Shown one piece after another: positions 44,697 to 56,680 of a stretch of 64,000 nucleotides of DNA (within the stretch, counting starts at the first letter, position 1; the number at the start of each line of letters is the position of its first letter). A program made the translations under genes and the position numbers. Under the pieces are notes generated by a model that was not told where the DNA came from, did not search any database, and saw only the letters and a list, made by a program, of their open reading frames with translations. Location: the NCBI RefSeq assembly GCF_018417535.1, contig NZ_CP070978.1, positions 868,001-932,000 of the forward strand, written 5' to 3'. The stretch is from Burkholderia pyrrocinia. Its GTDB lineage: Bacteria > Pseudomonadota > Gammaproteobacteria > Burkholderiales > Burkholderiaceae.

Positions 44697-45266
44697 ATGA
44701 CTGAGCCTCGTCTGACATTCCTTGACCAGCATGAATGGGAAAACTGGTTGACGCAAAACGGCGGTACCTCGACCGGGATATGGCTGCGCCTTGCCAAAAA
44801 GGGCGCCGGGCAGCCAACCTTGACTTACGAACAGGCGCTGGAAAGTGCCCTTTGTCATGGCTGGATAGACGGTCAAAAACAGACTGAAAGTGAAGAATAC
44901 TGGCTGCAACGCTTCACTCGACGCTCCGCAAAAAGTATCTGGTCCAGGCTCAACAAAGACCGGGCCGAAGCGCTGATCGCCGCGGGCAGAATGCTTCCTT
45001 CGGGCATGCGAGAAATCGAGAAAGCCAAAGAGGATGGCCGCTGGGAGGCTGCCTATACGTCCGCCAGCAACTCGGTCGTGCCGGACGACCTGCAGGCCGC
45101 ACTGGATGCCAATCCCAAGGCCAGCGCGTTCTTTGCGACGCTGAACGGCCGAAACCGCTACGCCATCCTGTTTCGGATACAGAATGCCAAAAAGCCCGCA
45201 ACACGGGTGCGCAAGATCGACGAGTTCATCGGCATGCTGAATCGCGGCGAAACCATTTATCCCTAG
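44697..45266 (+). CDS. YdeI/OmdA family protein
   Basis: A 189-residue soluble protein of the YdeI/OmdA (bacteriocin-protection, OmpD-associated) family. It shows TFLDQHEWENWL (about residues 7-18), GIWLRLAKKG, YEQALESALCHGWIDGQKQ (about residues 46-64), the basic FTRRSAKSIWSRLNKDRAEALIAAGRM and a late DDLQAALDANPKASAFFATL. The function of the family is not settled. ATG 44697 gives the usual family start; GTG 44649, in frame and behind GAGG, is a real alternative. The third codon positions contain much more A and T than in neighbouring genes, and the 250 bases upstream are likewise AT-richer, with two direct TAAATCGG copies (44599, 44624). This suggests acquisition from another lineage. Confidence 0.85.
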   Translation: MTEPRLTFLDQHEWENWLTQNGGTSTGIWLRLAKKGAGQPTLTYEQALESALCHGWIDGQKQTESEEYWLQRFTRRSAKSIWSRLNKDRAEALIAAGRMLPSGMREIEKAKEDGRWEAAYTSASNSVVPDDLQAALDANPKASAFFATLNGRNRYAILFRIQNAKKPATRVRKIDEFIGMLNRGETIYP

Positions 45267-45522
45267 ACTGGGAGGCTCGACAGCCGACGAAAATCACCGG
45301 ACGATGCCGCGCTCAAGGCGGGCGACCCGCAGCGCGCTCCACGCCTCAGCGCTGGCGAGCGTCGATCAATGCCGGCTTGCGGTTCATTTATCTCTTTGGC
45401 CGCTATTCGCGCGTGACCGGTCGTTACGAAAATCCGGCCGAGCGTCGGCGCCTGGCCGAACACCGACGCGCTACCCCGCGTTCCCAGGAAATCTTCGAAG
45501 AACCCGTTTTCCCATCGAGACC

Positions 45523-46341
45523 ATGAAAATCCGTCGCTTTCTTCCTTTGCTGGCGCTTGCCGCCACGCCCACCGCTCACGCCGCCGACAGCCAGCCTTGC
45601 GGCGACGACACCGTCACGACCATCGCCCGCTGGGCCGGCATCGCAAGCGCACGCATCGCCACGCGCGACGCGGACCGGCTCGTCGTCGCGTCGGCGTGCA
45701 AGGTCATGCCGAATGCGCCGGGCACGACGATCGCGGCCGTCGCGTTCGATTCGCTTCCGAAGAGCAAGAACCCGGACGAAAGCGACAAGCTGCAGGTCGT
45801 CGCGCTCGTCGAGGGCGGCAAGGTCGTTGCGGCCGATCGGTCGATCGTCCAGGAAGACGCGACGACGGAAATCGGCGAGAGCAGCTATCGCATCGATACC
45901 GCGCCGTACCGGCTGTCGCCTGAGGTGCGCGCGTTCGGCGTCGTGTTCACGAGCAGCGCGCGCGGGCCGAGTTGCCCCGATGCCTACACCGAGAACGAAC
46001 TGACACTGTGGGTGCGCAACGGCAACCGCATCCGCCCTGTATTCGGTACAAATCTCAATGGCTGGGTCGCTATCGCAGGCACCTCGTGTGGCCCCGATAC
46101 CAGCGACCTGCGCAGCGAGTCTGCCCGCATGACGATTGCTGTCGAGAAGACATCGCACAACGGTTTTGCGGATCTGTCGATTACGGCGCACGTCACAAAG
46201 ATGGAAAGCGACGACGACAAACACTCGGACACGGGAAAACGTACCGTGCGAACGGTCGTCCGCTACGACGACAAGTCGTACGGGATCGATATGTACCGAA
46301 ACTTCTGGTATTCACCTGCCGCGCTGAAGCGCTTCAAGTGA
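45523..46341 (+). CDS. Exported protein of unknown function
   Basis: A 272-residue protein with a clear Sec signal (KIRRF, then a hydrophobic stretch and AHAA, cleavage near residue 20). The mature part has cysteines near residues 26, 60, 156 and 191 that could form disulfides in the periplasm, and alternates beta-type segments such as ADRLVVASACKVM and KTSHNGFADLSITAHVTKM with acidic loops. I recognise no family. The start at 45523 is set by the signal peptide; the frame is open upstream to 45304 without a good site. It converges with the acyltransferase gene, 37 bases apart. Confidence 0.7.
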   Translation: MKIRRFLPLLALAATPTAHAADSQPCGDDTVTTIARWAGIASARIATRDADRLVVASACKVMPNAPGTTIAAVAFDSLPKSKNPDESDKLQVVALVEGGKVVAADRSIVQEDATTEIGESSYRIDTAPYRLSPEVRAFGVVFTSSARGPSCPDAYTENELTLWVRNGNRIRPVFGTNLNGWVAIAGTSCGPDTSDLRSESARMTIAVEKTSHNGFADLSITAHVTKMESDDDKHSDTGKRTVRTVVRYDDKSYGIDMYRNFWYSPAALKRFK

Positions 46342-46378
46342 CATTGCGACGCGGGCGCAGTGCCGTTCCCCCGCCCGC

Positions 46379-48789
<2,411 letters not shown>

Positions 48790-48854
48790 TCAACGCAGCG
48801 CAACGCAATGCGGCGCGTGCGGCAATGCCTGCCGGCACGCGCCGCGCCACCCGA

Positions 48855-49127
48855 TCAAAGCGCGGTTTCGACGATCGTCCTGCCGCTGATCGCCCGTTCG
48901 ACGAGTTGCTCGTCGCCGACCTTGCGGATCGCTTCGTCGAGCAGCCCTTCCGGTTCTTCGGTCGCCACCTTCAGCAGGCCCGACAGGCCGCGCGCGTCGA
49001 GCACCACCAGCGTCTCCATCGAATCCGCGCGGCTCACGAGCACGCGGCGCAACGCCGGCCCCGCGCCGAAGCTCGCGCAGAGCGCAATCGTGTCGCTGCC
49101 GAGCGTGTAGTCGAAGTGCTTGATCAT
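48855..49127 (-). CDS. Small conserved-looking protein of unknown function
   Basis: A 90-residue soluble protein beginning IKHFDYTLGSDTIALCASFG, with no signal or membrane segment and a mix of beta-like and helical stretches (RVLVSRADSMETLVVLDARG). The start at 49127 is chosen because a longer frame to 49190 has no ribosome site. It converges with pip and lies 185 bases downstream, in the transcription direction, of the end of the transglutaminase gene at 49313. No family is recognised. Confidence 0.55.
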   Translation of the reverse strand: MIKHFDYTLGSDTIALCASFGAGPALRRVLVSRADSMETLVVLDARGLSGLLKVATEEPEGLLDEAIRKVGDEQLVERAISGRTIVETAL

Positions 49128-49312
49128 GGTCTGCCGCCGTTGCAAGGGAATCGCGATGCGCGACGGTGCGGCGCCGTGACGTCGCCCCACCCTCGCGTGC
49201 CGCCGGCGCCGGACCGGGGTTCCGATCCGCTCGCCGGCATCACCATGCTAGGCGTGCAGTATTAACGAAGACTTAAACGGCGCATCGCCCGGGCAGGCGG
49301 CATCGCGCGACA

Positions 49313-50356
49313 TCACGGCGTGTCGAGCGGCTCGACCGTCACGCCGACCTTCAGCTCCTGATCCGCGCCGCCGCCGCGAATCACGCCGCGCAGCGGCGTC
49401 ACGTCCGCATAGTCGCGGCCGATCGACAGCATCACGTAATCGTCGCCCGGCGCGCGGTCGTTGGTCGGATCGAGCTGCAGCCAGCCGTTGTCCTCGGGCC
49501 ACGCCGGGTCGTACACCTCGACCCACGCATGCGACGCGTCGGCGCCGATCAGCCGCGGCTGCCCGGGCGGCGGCTGCGTGAGCAGATAGCCGCTCACGTA
49601 ACGCGCGGCCAGCCCGAGCGAGCGCAGCGCGCCGATCATCACGTGCGCGAAATCCTGGCAAACACCTTTGCGCAACCGCAGCGCATCGAGTGCCGACGTC
49701 GTGATGTCGGTGCTGTTCGGCGTGTACGCGAAATCGGCATGCACGCGCCGCATCAGGTCCCATGCGGCCTGCACGAGCGGCCGTTGCGGCGTGAAGCTCG
49801 CGGCCGCATACGCGGCGAGTTCGGGATCGCACGCGACGTGCGGCGACGCGAACACGAATTCGCTCGCCGCGTCGTAAGGCTGCCCCGCGCTGAACCGCAA
49901 GCGGTCGCGCACGGCTTCCCATCCGGTCGCCTGTTGCCCGTCGGGATGCGCGATCGCGGGCGGCGGCTCGCCGCGCGCGCCGAGCGACCACACGGGCGCT
50001 GTGACGCGCACCGTGCTGCGGCTGCGCACGAGCAGCGCGTCGTGCGGCTGGTTCAACGCGAACGATGCGCGCGCGTTGCCGAACGCGTCGATCTCCGTGC
50101 CGACCGATTCCGGCGCGGGCTCGATATCGAGCGAGAACGCCAGTACCTGCTGCCGCGATGTCGCGAGCGGTTGCAGGCGTGCCTGGTGCTGCGCCGATTC
50201 GACGCGTGCCGCGTAACGGTATTCGGTGTCGTGCGTGACGCGCAGCAAGCGGCCGGACGCAACGGCGGTCGGTGCGGCAGGTGCGGACGGTGCCGCTGCC
50301 TGCCGTGCATTGCCGGAACCGGGCGGCGTTTTCGCCGCGCCTTTCGTCGTCACCAT
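49313..50356 (-). CDS. Transglutaminase-like protein (module A)
   Basis: A 347-residue transglutaminase-like cysteine protein. After a low-complexity Ala/Pro N-terminus, residues 36-120 form the bacterial transglutaminase N-terminal beta domain (RLLRVTHDTEYRYAARVESAQ). The catalytic triad is intact: Cys233 in KGVCQDFAHVM, His276 in ASHAWVEVYD and Asp296 in LDPTND. Members act as peptidases or amide-forming enzymes. Its start overlaps the end of the ATP-grasp/alpha-E gene, so the two are coupled. It belongs to the first of two ATP-grasp/alpha-E/transglutaminase modules. The substrate is unknown. Confidence 0.85.
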   Translation of the reverse strand: MVTTKGAAKTPPGSGNARQAAAPSAPAAPTAVASGRLLRVTHDTEYRYAARVESAQHQARLQPLATSRQQVLAFSLDIEPAPESVGTEIDAFGNARASFALNQPHDALLVRSRSTVRVTAPVWSLGARGEPPPAIAHPDGQQATGWEAVRDRLRFSAGQPYDAASEFVFASPHVACDPELAAYAAASFTPQRPLVQAAWDLMRRVHADFAYTPNSTDITTSALDALRLRKGVCQDFAHVMIGALRSLGLAARYVSGYLLTQPPPGQPRLIGADASHAWVEVYDPAWPEDNGWLQLDPTNDRAPGDDYVMLSIGRDYADVTPLRGVIRGGGADQELKVGVTVEPLDTP

Positions 50357-52998
50357 AGCGTCCTGCCCGCCTCGCGCACGTGGCTGAAATAGCGTTCGCC
50401 GATCCGGTTCGACAGTTCCCAGACCGCCTTCACCGTCGTGTCGAGCGCATCGAGCAGTTTGTCGTGCCGGCCGCCGTCGGTTGTTTCGCACAGTTCGTGC
50501 AGCGACCACACGGGCACGTCCGGAATCGTCTCGGCCAACTCGGACAGCGCATAGCCTTCGCTGCGCTCGACCTTCGTCAGCCGGCCGCGCAGCGCCTGCA
50601 CGACCCAGCCGAGCGAGCGCGGGTTGTCGGTATCGAGCACGACGAGCGACAACAGCGGCGCGACATCGAAGCCCCGCTGGAACCGCGAGCGGAACGTGAT
50701 CGTGCTGTCGAACAGCTCCAGCACGAGCTCGAAGCCGTCCTGCCGGTGCACGGCGCCTTCGTCGAACGCGAACTTCAACACAGCGCACAAGAAGTCCAGC
50801 CGTTCGATCTGCCGGCCGATCGACAGCAAGCGCCAGCCGTCGTCGCGCGTCATGTTGTCGGTCTGCGCGCCGGTGATCGCGCCGAGCAGCAGGCCGAGAC
50901 GCTCCAGCAACTGCAGCGCTTCGTTGCCGATCTGCTCCTCGGCTTCCGGCTGGCCCGCGCTGTCGGCAAACAGTTGCGTTGCGTCGTCGATCAGCCGCCA
51001 TTGATCGCTCGACAGCCGTTCGCGGATCGCGGCGGCCGCGCCGCGCATCCCGAGCAGGCACGACGCGATGCCCGACGTGCGATCCGCGCCGCGCGTCAGC
51101 GACGTCGCGAGCGTGTGCTGGAACGCACGCGGCGCATCGACGGCGTTCGGCGCATCGGCCGCGATCAGGCCCGTGTCGCGGCACAGCGTATCGAGCAGCT
51201 CCAGATGCGCGGGGCTGTCGACGTCGTCTTCGCCGCGCAGCCGTTCGAGCGCGGCGCGCGCCAGCCGCATCAGGTTGGTCGCGCGCTCGGTGTAACGGCC
51301 GAGCCAGAACAGGTTCTCGGCCGCGCGGCTCGCGATCGCGCGCGGCCGCTCGACGAGGTCGTCGGGGCCGAGGTGCGTCTGCAGCAGCGTCGTCGAATCG
51401 ACGATGCCTTCGGTCATCACCCACGTATCGACGGTGCTGCCGCCGCGCGGCATCGGCGCGTTGAACAGCGTGTCGCGCGTGCCGACCCGCGACAGCCCGC
51501 CGGGCAGAAGCCGCCAGCGCTGCGCGCCGTCGGCGAGCGCGAACACGCGCAGCAGCAGCGGCTTCGGCACGATGCGCGCGCCGCCGTTGCCGTCGGGCGT
51601 GCCGTGCCCAGGCCAGGTCGGCGCCTGCGACAGCGGCAGGTCGGCCTGCACCGTGTAGTGTTCGGGCCGCGCGAGTATCCGCGCGCGCCAGTCGGCAAGC
51701 TGCGCCTGCGTGAGCCGCGCGCCGATCACCGGATCGAACGGGCCGCCCGCCTGCACGTCGGCCGGATACGACGCCTTCACGATGCCGCGCGCGAGCTGCG
51801 GCAGCGCATCGTCGCACGCGGCCGCCTCGCCGCACCACCACGAATGCACGGCCGGCAGCGTCAGCGTTTCGCCAAGCAAGCCTTCCGCGAGACGCGGCAT
51901 GAAGCCGAGCATGGCCGGCGACTCGAGGAAACCCGAGCCCGGCGCATTCGCAAGCAGCACGTTGCCCGCGCGCACGGCCTGCAGCAGCCCCGGCACGCCG
52001 AGCATCGAATCGGGCCGCAGTTCGAGCGGATCGAGCCACGCATCGTCGACGCGCCGCAGGATGCCGTGCACGGGTTCGAGCCCGCGCAGCGTCTTCAGGA
52101 ATACGCGGTTGTCGCGCGCGGTCAGGTCGCCGCCCTCGACGAGCGTGAGACCGAGGTAGCGCGCGAGATACGCATGCTCGAAATACGTTGCGCTGTGCGG
52201 CCCCGGCGTCAGCAGGACGATCCGCGAATTCTTGGCGGTAGGGCTGAGCGCCTGCATGCTCTGCAGCAGCGCGCGGTACGCGGACGCGAGCCGCTGCACG
52301 CGCAGCCCGCGAAATCCGCGCGGAAAAAGCCGCGACACGATCAGGCGGTTTTCGAGCAGGTAGCCGAGCCCGGCCGCGCCCTGCGTGTGCTGCGCGACGA
52401 TCCGCCACTGCCCGTCCGGGCCGCGCGCGAGATCGAACGCGACGACGTGCAGCCACGTGTCGCCCGGCACGCGCGCGCCGCGCATCGCGCGCAGGTAGCC
52501 CGGATGCCCGGTGACGAGCGCGGGCGGCAGCAGCCCGCGCTGCAGGATCGTCTGCGGCCCGTACAGGTCGGCCATCGTCGCGTTGAGCAGCCGCACGCGC
52601 TGCAGCACGCCGCGTTCGATCGCGACCCAGTCCTCCGGCGTGACGATCAGCGGCAGCAGGTCGAGCGACCACGGGCCGGCCGCGCCGTCGCCGGCGCGCT
52701 GCTCGTGCAACTGGTAGAACAGGCCGTTCTCGCGCATGCGCCGGTGCAGCTCGTCGGCGCGACGATCGAGGTCGGCCACGCCGTCGCTGCCGATCGATGT
52801 GAAGAAACTGCGCCACGCGGGCGCAAGCGCAGGCGCGTTCAGGCCGGCCGCGCTGCCGCGCAGTTCGTCGTAACGGCCGGCGGCCGCCGGCGCCGCGAGC
52901 GCGGCGGCCAGTTCGGCGGCGTCCGGCTGCGCGCCGGTATCGAAAAGCGTGGGCATCGCGTCGGGGTCGGCGAGATGGTCGGAGTGAATGGGCTGCAC
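50350..52998 (-). CDS. Circularly permuted ATP-grasp and alpha-E fusion protein (module A)
   Basis: An 882-residue fusion. Residues 1-530 are a circularly permuted ATP-grasp amidoligase domain (LLTPGPHSATYFEHAYLARYLG near 260-281, ILRRVDDAWLDPLELRPDSMLGVPG, and LLANAPGSGFLESPAM). Residues from about 550 are an alpha-E domain, beginning SRAAENLFWLGRYTERATNLMRLARAAL, all-helical to the end. In the second module these are separate genes (58686 and 57679). Such ATP-grasp domains are predicted to form peptide bonds between an acyl phosphate and an amine. The start is GTG at 52998; ATG 52956 is an alternative. A TAGGAT -10-like element lies near 53089, so it may have its own promoter. Confidence 0.85.
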   Translation of the reverse strand: MQPIHSDHLADPDAMPTLFDTGAQPDAAELAAALAAPAAAGRYDELRGSAAGLNAPALAPAWRSFFTSIGSDGVADLDRRADELHRRMRENGLFYQLHEQRAGDGAAGPWSLDLLPLIVTPEDWVAIERGVLQRVRLLNATMADLYGPQTILQRGLLPPALVTGHPGYLRAMRGARVPGDTWLHVVAFDLARGPDGQWRIVAQHTQGAAGLGYLLENRLIVSRLFPRGFRGLRVQRLASAYRALLQSMQALSPTAKNSRIVLLTPGPHSATYFEHAYLARYLGLTLVEGGDLTARDNRVFLKTLRGLEPVHGILRRVDDAWLDPLELRPDSMLGVPGLLQAVRAGNVLLANAPGSGFLESPAMLGFMPRLAEGLLGETLTLPAVHSWWCGEAAACDDALPQLARGIVKASYPADVQAGGPFDPVIGARLTQAQLADWRARILARPEHYTVQADLPLSQAPTWPGHGTPDGNGGARIVPKPLLLRVFALADGAQRWRLLPGGLSRVGTRDTLFNAPMPRGGSTVDTWVMTEGIVDSTTLLQTHLGPDDLVERPRAIASRAAENLFWLGRYTERATNLMRLARAALERLRGEDDVDSPAHLELLDTLCRDTGLIAADAPNAVDAPRAFQHTLATSLTRGADRTSGIASCLLGMRGAAAAIRERLSSDQWRLIDDATQLFADSAGQPEAEEQIGNEALQLLERLGLLLGAITGAQTDNMTRDDGWRLLSIGRQIERLDFLCAVLKFAFDEGAVHRQDGFELVLELFDSTITFRSRFQRGFDVAPLLSLVVLDTDNPRSLGWVVQALRGRLTKVERSEGYALSELAETIPDVPVWSLHELCETTDGGRHDKLLDALDTTVKAVWELSNRIGERYFSHVREAGRTLW

Positions 52999-53170
52999 GG
53001 TGTCGTTTCGTCGTCAGGGCGCGGGCGCGCATGCCCGCCGCCGCACGGGCGGCGAGGCGCGGCGCGCGGCCGCAATCTGCCCGCATCCTAGCATTCCGGC
53101 GGGGCCGCCAGCGGCCGGCGCGCCGGGAAATCGCGAACCGCGCATCGTCGTCGGTCCTGCCATCGGCCCG

Positions 53171-56100
53171 TCACGGCCGCCGCAAGTCGAGCGTGAACGG
53201 GAATTCGCGGCTCGGCGCGGCAGCCGACACGTCCATCCGTCCCGGCGTATGCCCCATCTCGACGAAGCGCGCGAGCCGGCGGCTCTCGGCCTCGTACGCA
53301 TTGACGGGAAACGTCGCGTAGTTGCGCCCGCCCGGATGCGAGACGTGATAGCGGCAGCCGCCGAGCGAGCGCTGCAGCCACGTATCGACGATGTCGAACG
53401 TGAGCGGCGCGTGCACACCGATGGTCGGATGCAGCGCCGACGGCGGCGCCCACGCCTTGTAGCGCACGCCCGCGACGTATTCGCCGACCGTGCCGGTCGG
53501 CTGCAGCGGCAGCGCGCGGCCGTTGACCGTCACGACGTGCCGGTTGTCGTTCAGCCCCGTCACGCGCACTTCGAGCCGTTCGACCGACGAATCGACGTAG
53601 CGCACCGTGCCGCCGGGCGCGCCCTCCTCGCCCATCACGTGCCACGGCTCCAGCCCGCCGCGCAGCGATAGCTGCATCCCGTTCACCGCGATCTGGCCGA
53701 ACAGCGGGAAGCGGAATTCGAAGTGCGGCGCGAACCATGCCGGATCGAACGCGAAACCGGCGTCGCGCAGTTCGGCCAGCACGTCGTCGAAATCCATCTG
53801 AAGAAATGCGGGCAGCATGAAGCGGTCGTGCAGCGCGGTGCCCCAGCGTGTGAGCGGCGTCGTGTACGGCGCGGCCCAGAAGCGCGCGACCAGCGCGCGC
53901 AGCAGCAATTGCTGCACGATGCTCATCCGCGCATGCGGCGGCATCTCGAACGCGCGCAGTTCGAGCAGGCCGAGCCGGCCGGTCGACGAATCGGGCGAAT
54001 ACAGCTTGTCGATGCAGAACTCGCTGCGGTGCGTGTTGCCCGTCACGTCGATCAGCAGGTTGCGCAGCACGCGGTCGACGAGCCACGGCGGCATGTCCTG
54101 CCCGTAGAGCAGCTTGTTGCGCTGGATCTCGGCGAACGCGATGTCGAGTTCGTAGAGCTGGTCGTTGCGCGCCTCGTCGACACGCGGCGCCTGGCTCGTC
54201 GGCCCGATGAAGAGCCCGGAGAACAGGTAGGACAGCGACGGATGGTTGTGCCAGTACGCGATCAGGCTCGCGAGCAGGTCCGGGCGGCGCAGGAACGGGC
54301 TGTCGGCCGGCGTCGCGCCGCCGAGCACGAAGTGGTTGCCGCCGCCCGTGCCGACATGGCGGCCGTCGACCATGAACTTCTCGCTGCACATCCGCGACTG
54401 CCACGCGGCGTCGTACAGGAATTCGGTCTGATCGACGAGCTCGTCGAAGCTCCTGGCCGGATGGATGTTCACCTCGATCACGCCGGGATCGGGCGTCACC
54501 TGCAGCAGCTTCAGCCGCGCGTCGCGCGGCGGCGGATAACCTTCGAGCACGAGCTTCACGCCGAGCGCGTGCGCGGTCAGCTCGATCGCGCCGAGCAGCT
54601 CGAGATAATCCTCGAGCGCGGCGAGCGGCGGCATGAACAGGTACAGGATACCGTTGCGCACTTCGGCGCACAGCGCGGTGCGCGTGATCCACGCGGCCGA
54701 TTCGAAGCGCTCGGGCGGGCGCTGCAGATCTTGCGCGGGCGCGGCATGCCGCCCGCTGGCCGTGCCGTCGTTGCGCAACTGCATCACGGTCTGCGCGGCC
54801 GCTTCGCGGTGCACGCCGGACAGGTAGCGCGGCGCGTCGTCCGGGCCCGCGTAGCGCGCGCGGACGGCAGCGGCTTCGGGCAGCGCGTCGCGCGGCGCGA
54901 ACGGGTCGCGTTCGACCAGGTACGGATGGTCGGCGCGGGCGGCCCACGGCAGCGAATCGAGCGGCAGCCGATAGCCCATCGGCGAATCGCCGGGCACGAG
55001 GTACATCCGCTCGTCGCGGAAGAACCACGGCCCCGTCTGCCAGCGCGGCCCGTCGAGGCCCGGCTCGTCGTCCGTGCGCTTGACCGGCAGCACGTAACCG
55101 ACCACGCTGTCGAGCTGCTGCTCGAACACCTTGCGCAGCCGCGCGCGTTCGAGCTCGTCGTCGAGGCGCGAGTCGAACGGATCGACGTTGACGGGCAGCC
55201 GGCGCTCGCGCCACAGGTAGTACCAGACGTCCTCGTAACCGGGCAGGATGAATTCGCCGGTCAGGTTCAGCCGCGCGGCCAGCGCGTCGATGAAGCGCTT
55301 CGCGTCGTCGGTCGTCAGCGCGGACGGCTCGCGCTCGTCGGCGAACAGCGACGGATCGTGCCACACGGGCTGGCCGTCCGCGCGCCAGAAGATCGACAGC
55401 GCCCAGCGCGGCAGTTGCTCGCCCGGGTACCACTTGCCCTGCCCGAAATGCAGGAAGCCGCCGTCGCCGTATTCGGCGCGCAGCCGCTGCACGAGTTCGG
55501 TCGCATAGCCGCGCTTGGTCGGGCCGAGCGCATCGGTGTTCCACTCGGCGCCGTCGCGATCGTCGATCGACACGAAGGTCGGCTCGCCGCCCTGCGTGAG
55601 CCGCACGTCGCCGGCCGCCAGTGCGCCGTCGACCTGCGTGCCGAGCGTGCGCACGGCGTCCCATTGCGATTCCGTATACGGCTTCGTCACGCGCGGCGAT
55701 TCGTACACGCGCGTCACCGTCATCTCGTGCTCGAACGACACCTCGCACTCGTCGATCAGCCCCTCGACCGGCGCGGCGCTCGTCGGCTGCGGCGTGCACG
55801 CGAGCGGAATATGCCCTTCGCCGGCGAGCAGGCCCGACGTCGGATCGAAGCCGATCCATCCGGCGCCCGGCAGGTAGACCTCGCACCATGCGTGCAGGTC
55901 GGTGAAGTCGACCGACGTGCCGCTCGGGCCGTCGAGCGACTTCACGTCGGGCGTGAGCTGGATCAGGTAGCCCGACACGAAGCGCGCGGCGATGCCGAGA
56001 TGCCGGCAAAGCTGCACGAGCAGCCACGCGCTGTCGCGGCACGAGCCGGACGCGAGCTCCAGCGTCTGCTCGGGCGTCTGCACGCCCGGCTCCATCCGCA

Positions 56101-56587
56101 CGAGATAGCCGATGTCGCTCTGAAGCTGCTGGTTCAGCGCGACGAGGAAGTTCACGGTGCCGGCCGGCGTGCGGTCGACGCCGTCGACATACGCGCGGAA
56201 CAGCGGCGACGCGCCCGTCTGCGGATCGCATACCAGGTACGGCGCGAGCTCGGTCTTCAGCGCGTCGTCGTAACTGAACGGGTATTGCTCCGCGCTCGCT
56301 TCCAGGAAAAAGTCGAAGGGGTTGTACACCGACATCTCGGCAACGAGATCGATCGTGACCTCGAAATGCTCGGTGCGCTCCGGAAACACGAGCCGCGCGA
56401 GATAGTTCGAGAACGGGTCCTGCTGCCAGTTGATGAAGTGCTGCGCGGGCTCGACCGTCATCGAATACGCGAGGATCGGCGTCCGGCAGTGCGGCGCGGG
56501 CCGCAAGCGCACGACCTGCGGGCCGAGGTTGACGAGCCGGTCGTAGCGATAGCGGGTGGTGTGATGCAGCGCGACGTGGATGGACAT
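53171..56587 (-). CDS. Transglutaminase-DUF2126 fusion protein
   Basis: A 1138-residue protein. Residues 1-300 are a transglutaminase-like domain with Cys183 in GSCRDSAWLLVQL, the histidine in DLHAWCEVYLPG and the aspartate in IGFDPTSG. The remainder is the large DUF2126 region, with QGGEPTFVSIDD, ALSIFWRADGQPVWHDPSLF, VNIHPARSFDELVDQTEFLYD and GGGNHFVLGG; that last part resembles the glutamine-synthetase-like/ATP-dependent ligase character proposed for the family. The end of the gene lies 172 bases upstream of the ATP-grasp/alpha-E fusion. DUF2126 proteins usually travel with ATP-grasp and alpha-E partners; the product of the system has not been assigned. Confidence 0.85.
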   Translation of the reverse strand: MSIHVALHHTTRYRYDRLVNLGPQVVRLRPAPHCRTPILAYSMTVEPAQHFINWQQDPFSNYLARLVFPERTEHFEVTIDLVAEMSVYNPFDFFLEASAEQYPFSYDDALKTELAPYLVCDPQTGASPLFRAYVDGVDRTPAGTVNFLVALNQQLQSDIGYLVRMEPGVQTPEQTLELASGSCRDSAWLLVQLCRHLGIAARFVSGYLIQLTPDVKSLDGPSGTSVDFTDLHAWCEVYLPGAGWIGFDPTSGLLAGEGHIPLACTPQPTSAAPVEGLIDECEVSFEHEMTVTRVYESPRVTKPYTESQWDAVRTLGTQVDGALAAGDVRLTQGGEPTFVSIDDRDGAEWNTDALGPTKRGYATELVQRLRAEYGDGGFLHFGQGKWYPGEQLPRWALSIFWRADGQPVWHDPSLFADEREPSALTTDDAKRFIDALAARLNLTGEFILPGYEDVWYYLWRERRLPVNVDPFDSRLDDELERARLRKVFEQQLDSVVGYVLPVKRTDDEPGLDGPRWQTGPWFFRDERMYLVPGDSPMGYRLPLDSLPWAARADHPYLVERDPFAPRDALPEAAAVRARYAGPDDAPRYLSGVHREAAAQTVMQLRNDGTASGRHAAPAQDLQRPPERFESAAWITRTALCAEVRNGILYLFMPPLAALEDYLELLGAIELTAHALGVKLVLEGYPPPRDARLKLLQVTPDPGVIEVNIHPARSFDELVDQTEFLYDAAWQSRMCSEKFMVDGRHVGTGGGNHFVLGGATPADSPFLRRPDLLASLIAYWHNHPSLSYLFSGLFIGPTSQAPRVDEARNDQLYELDIAFAEIQRNKLLYGQDMPPWLVDRVLRNLLIDVTGNTHRSEFCIDKLYSPDSSTGRLGLLELRAFEMPPHARMSIVQQLLLRALVARFWAAPYTTPLTRWGTALHDRFMLPAFLQMDFDDVLAELRDAGFAFDPAWFAPHFEFRFPLFGQIAVNGMQLSLRGGLEPWHVMGEEGAPGGTVRYVDSSVERLEVRVTGLNDNRHVVTVNGRALPLQPTGTVGEYVAGVRYKAWAPPSALHPTIGVHAPLTFDIVDTWLQRSLGGCRYHVSHPGGRNYATFPVNAYEAESRRLARFVEMGHTPGRMDVSAAAPSREFPFTLDLRRP

Positions 56588-56680
56588 GGGAGCTCGATTC
56601 GGGTTGGGCCGGCCGCGCGCGCCGCGTCGCCCTCGACGCGGCGGCCCGGCACGGCGGATTCGGCGAAAGCGCGCGTCAGG

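Noticed and set aside
43656..45266. Possible fusion of phnW sequence to the YdeI protein
   Set aside because: The upstream part is another frame of phnW and crosses an intrinsic terminator at 44419-44440.
49313..53086. Apparent 1257-codon frame joining the transglutaminase to upstream sequence
   Set aside because: The upstream part lies out of frame over the ATP-grasp/alpha-E gene. The real transglutaminase starts at 50356 with family-like sequence.
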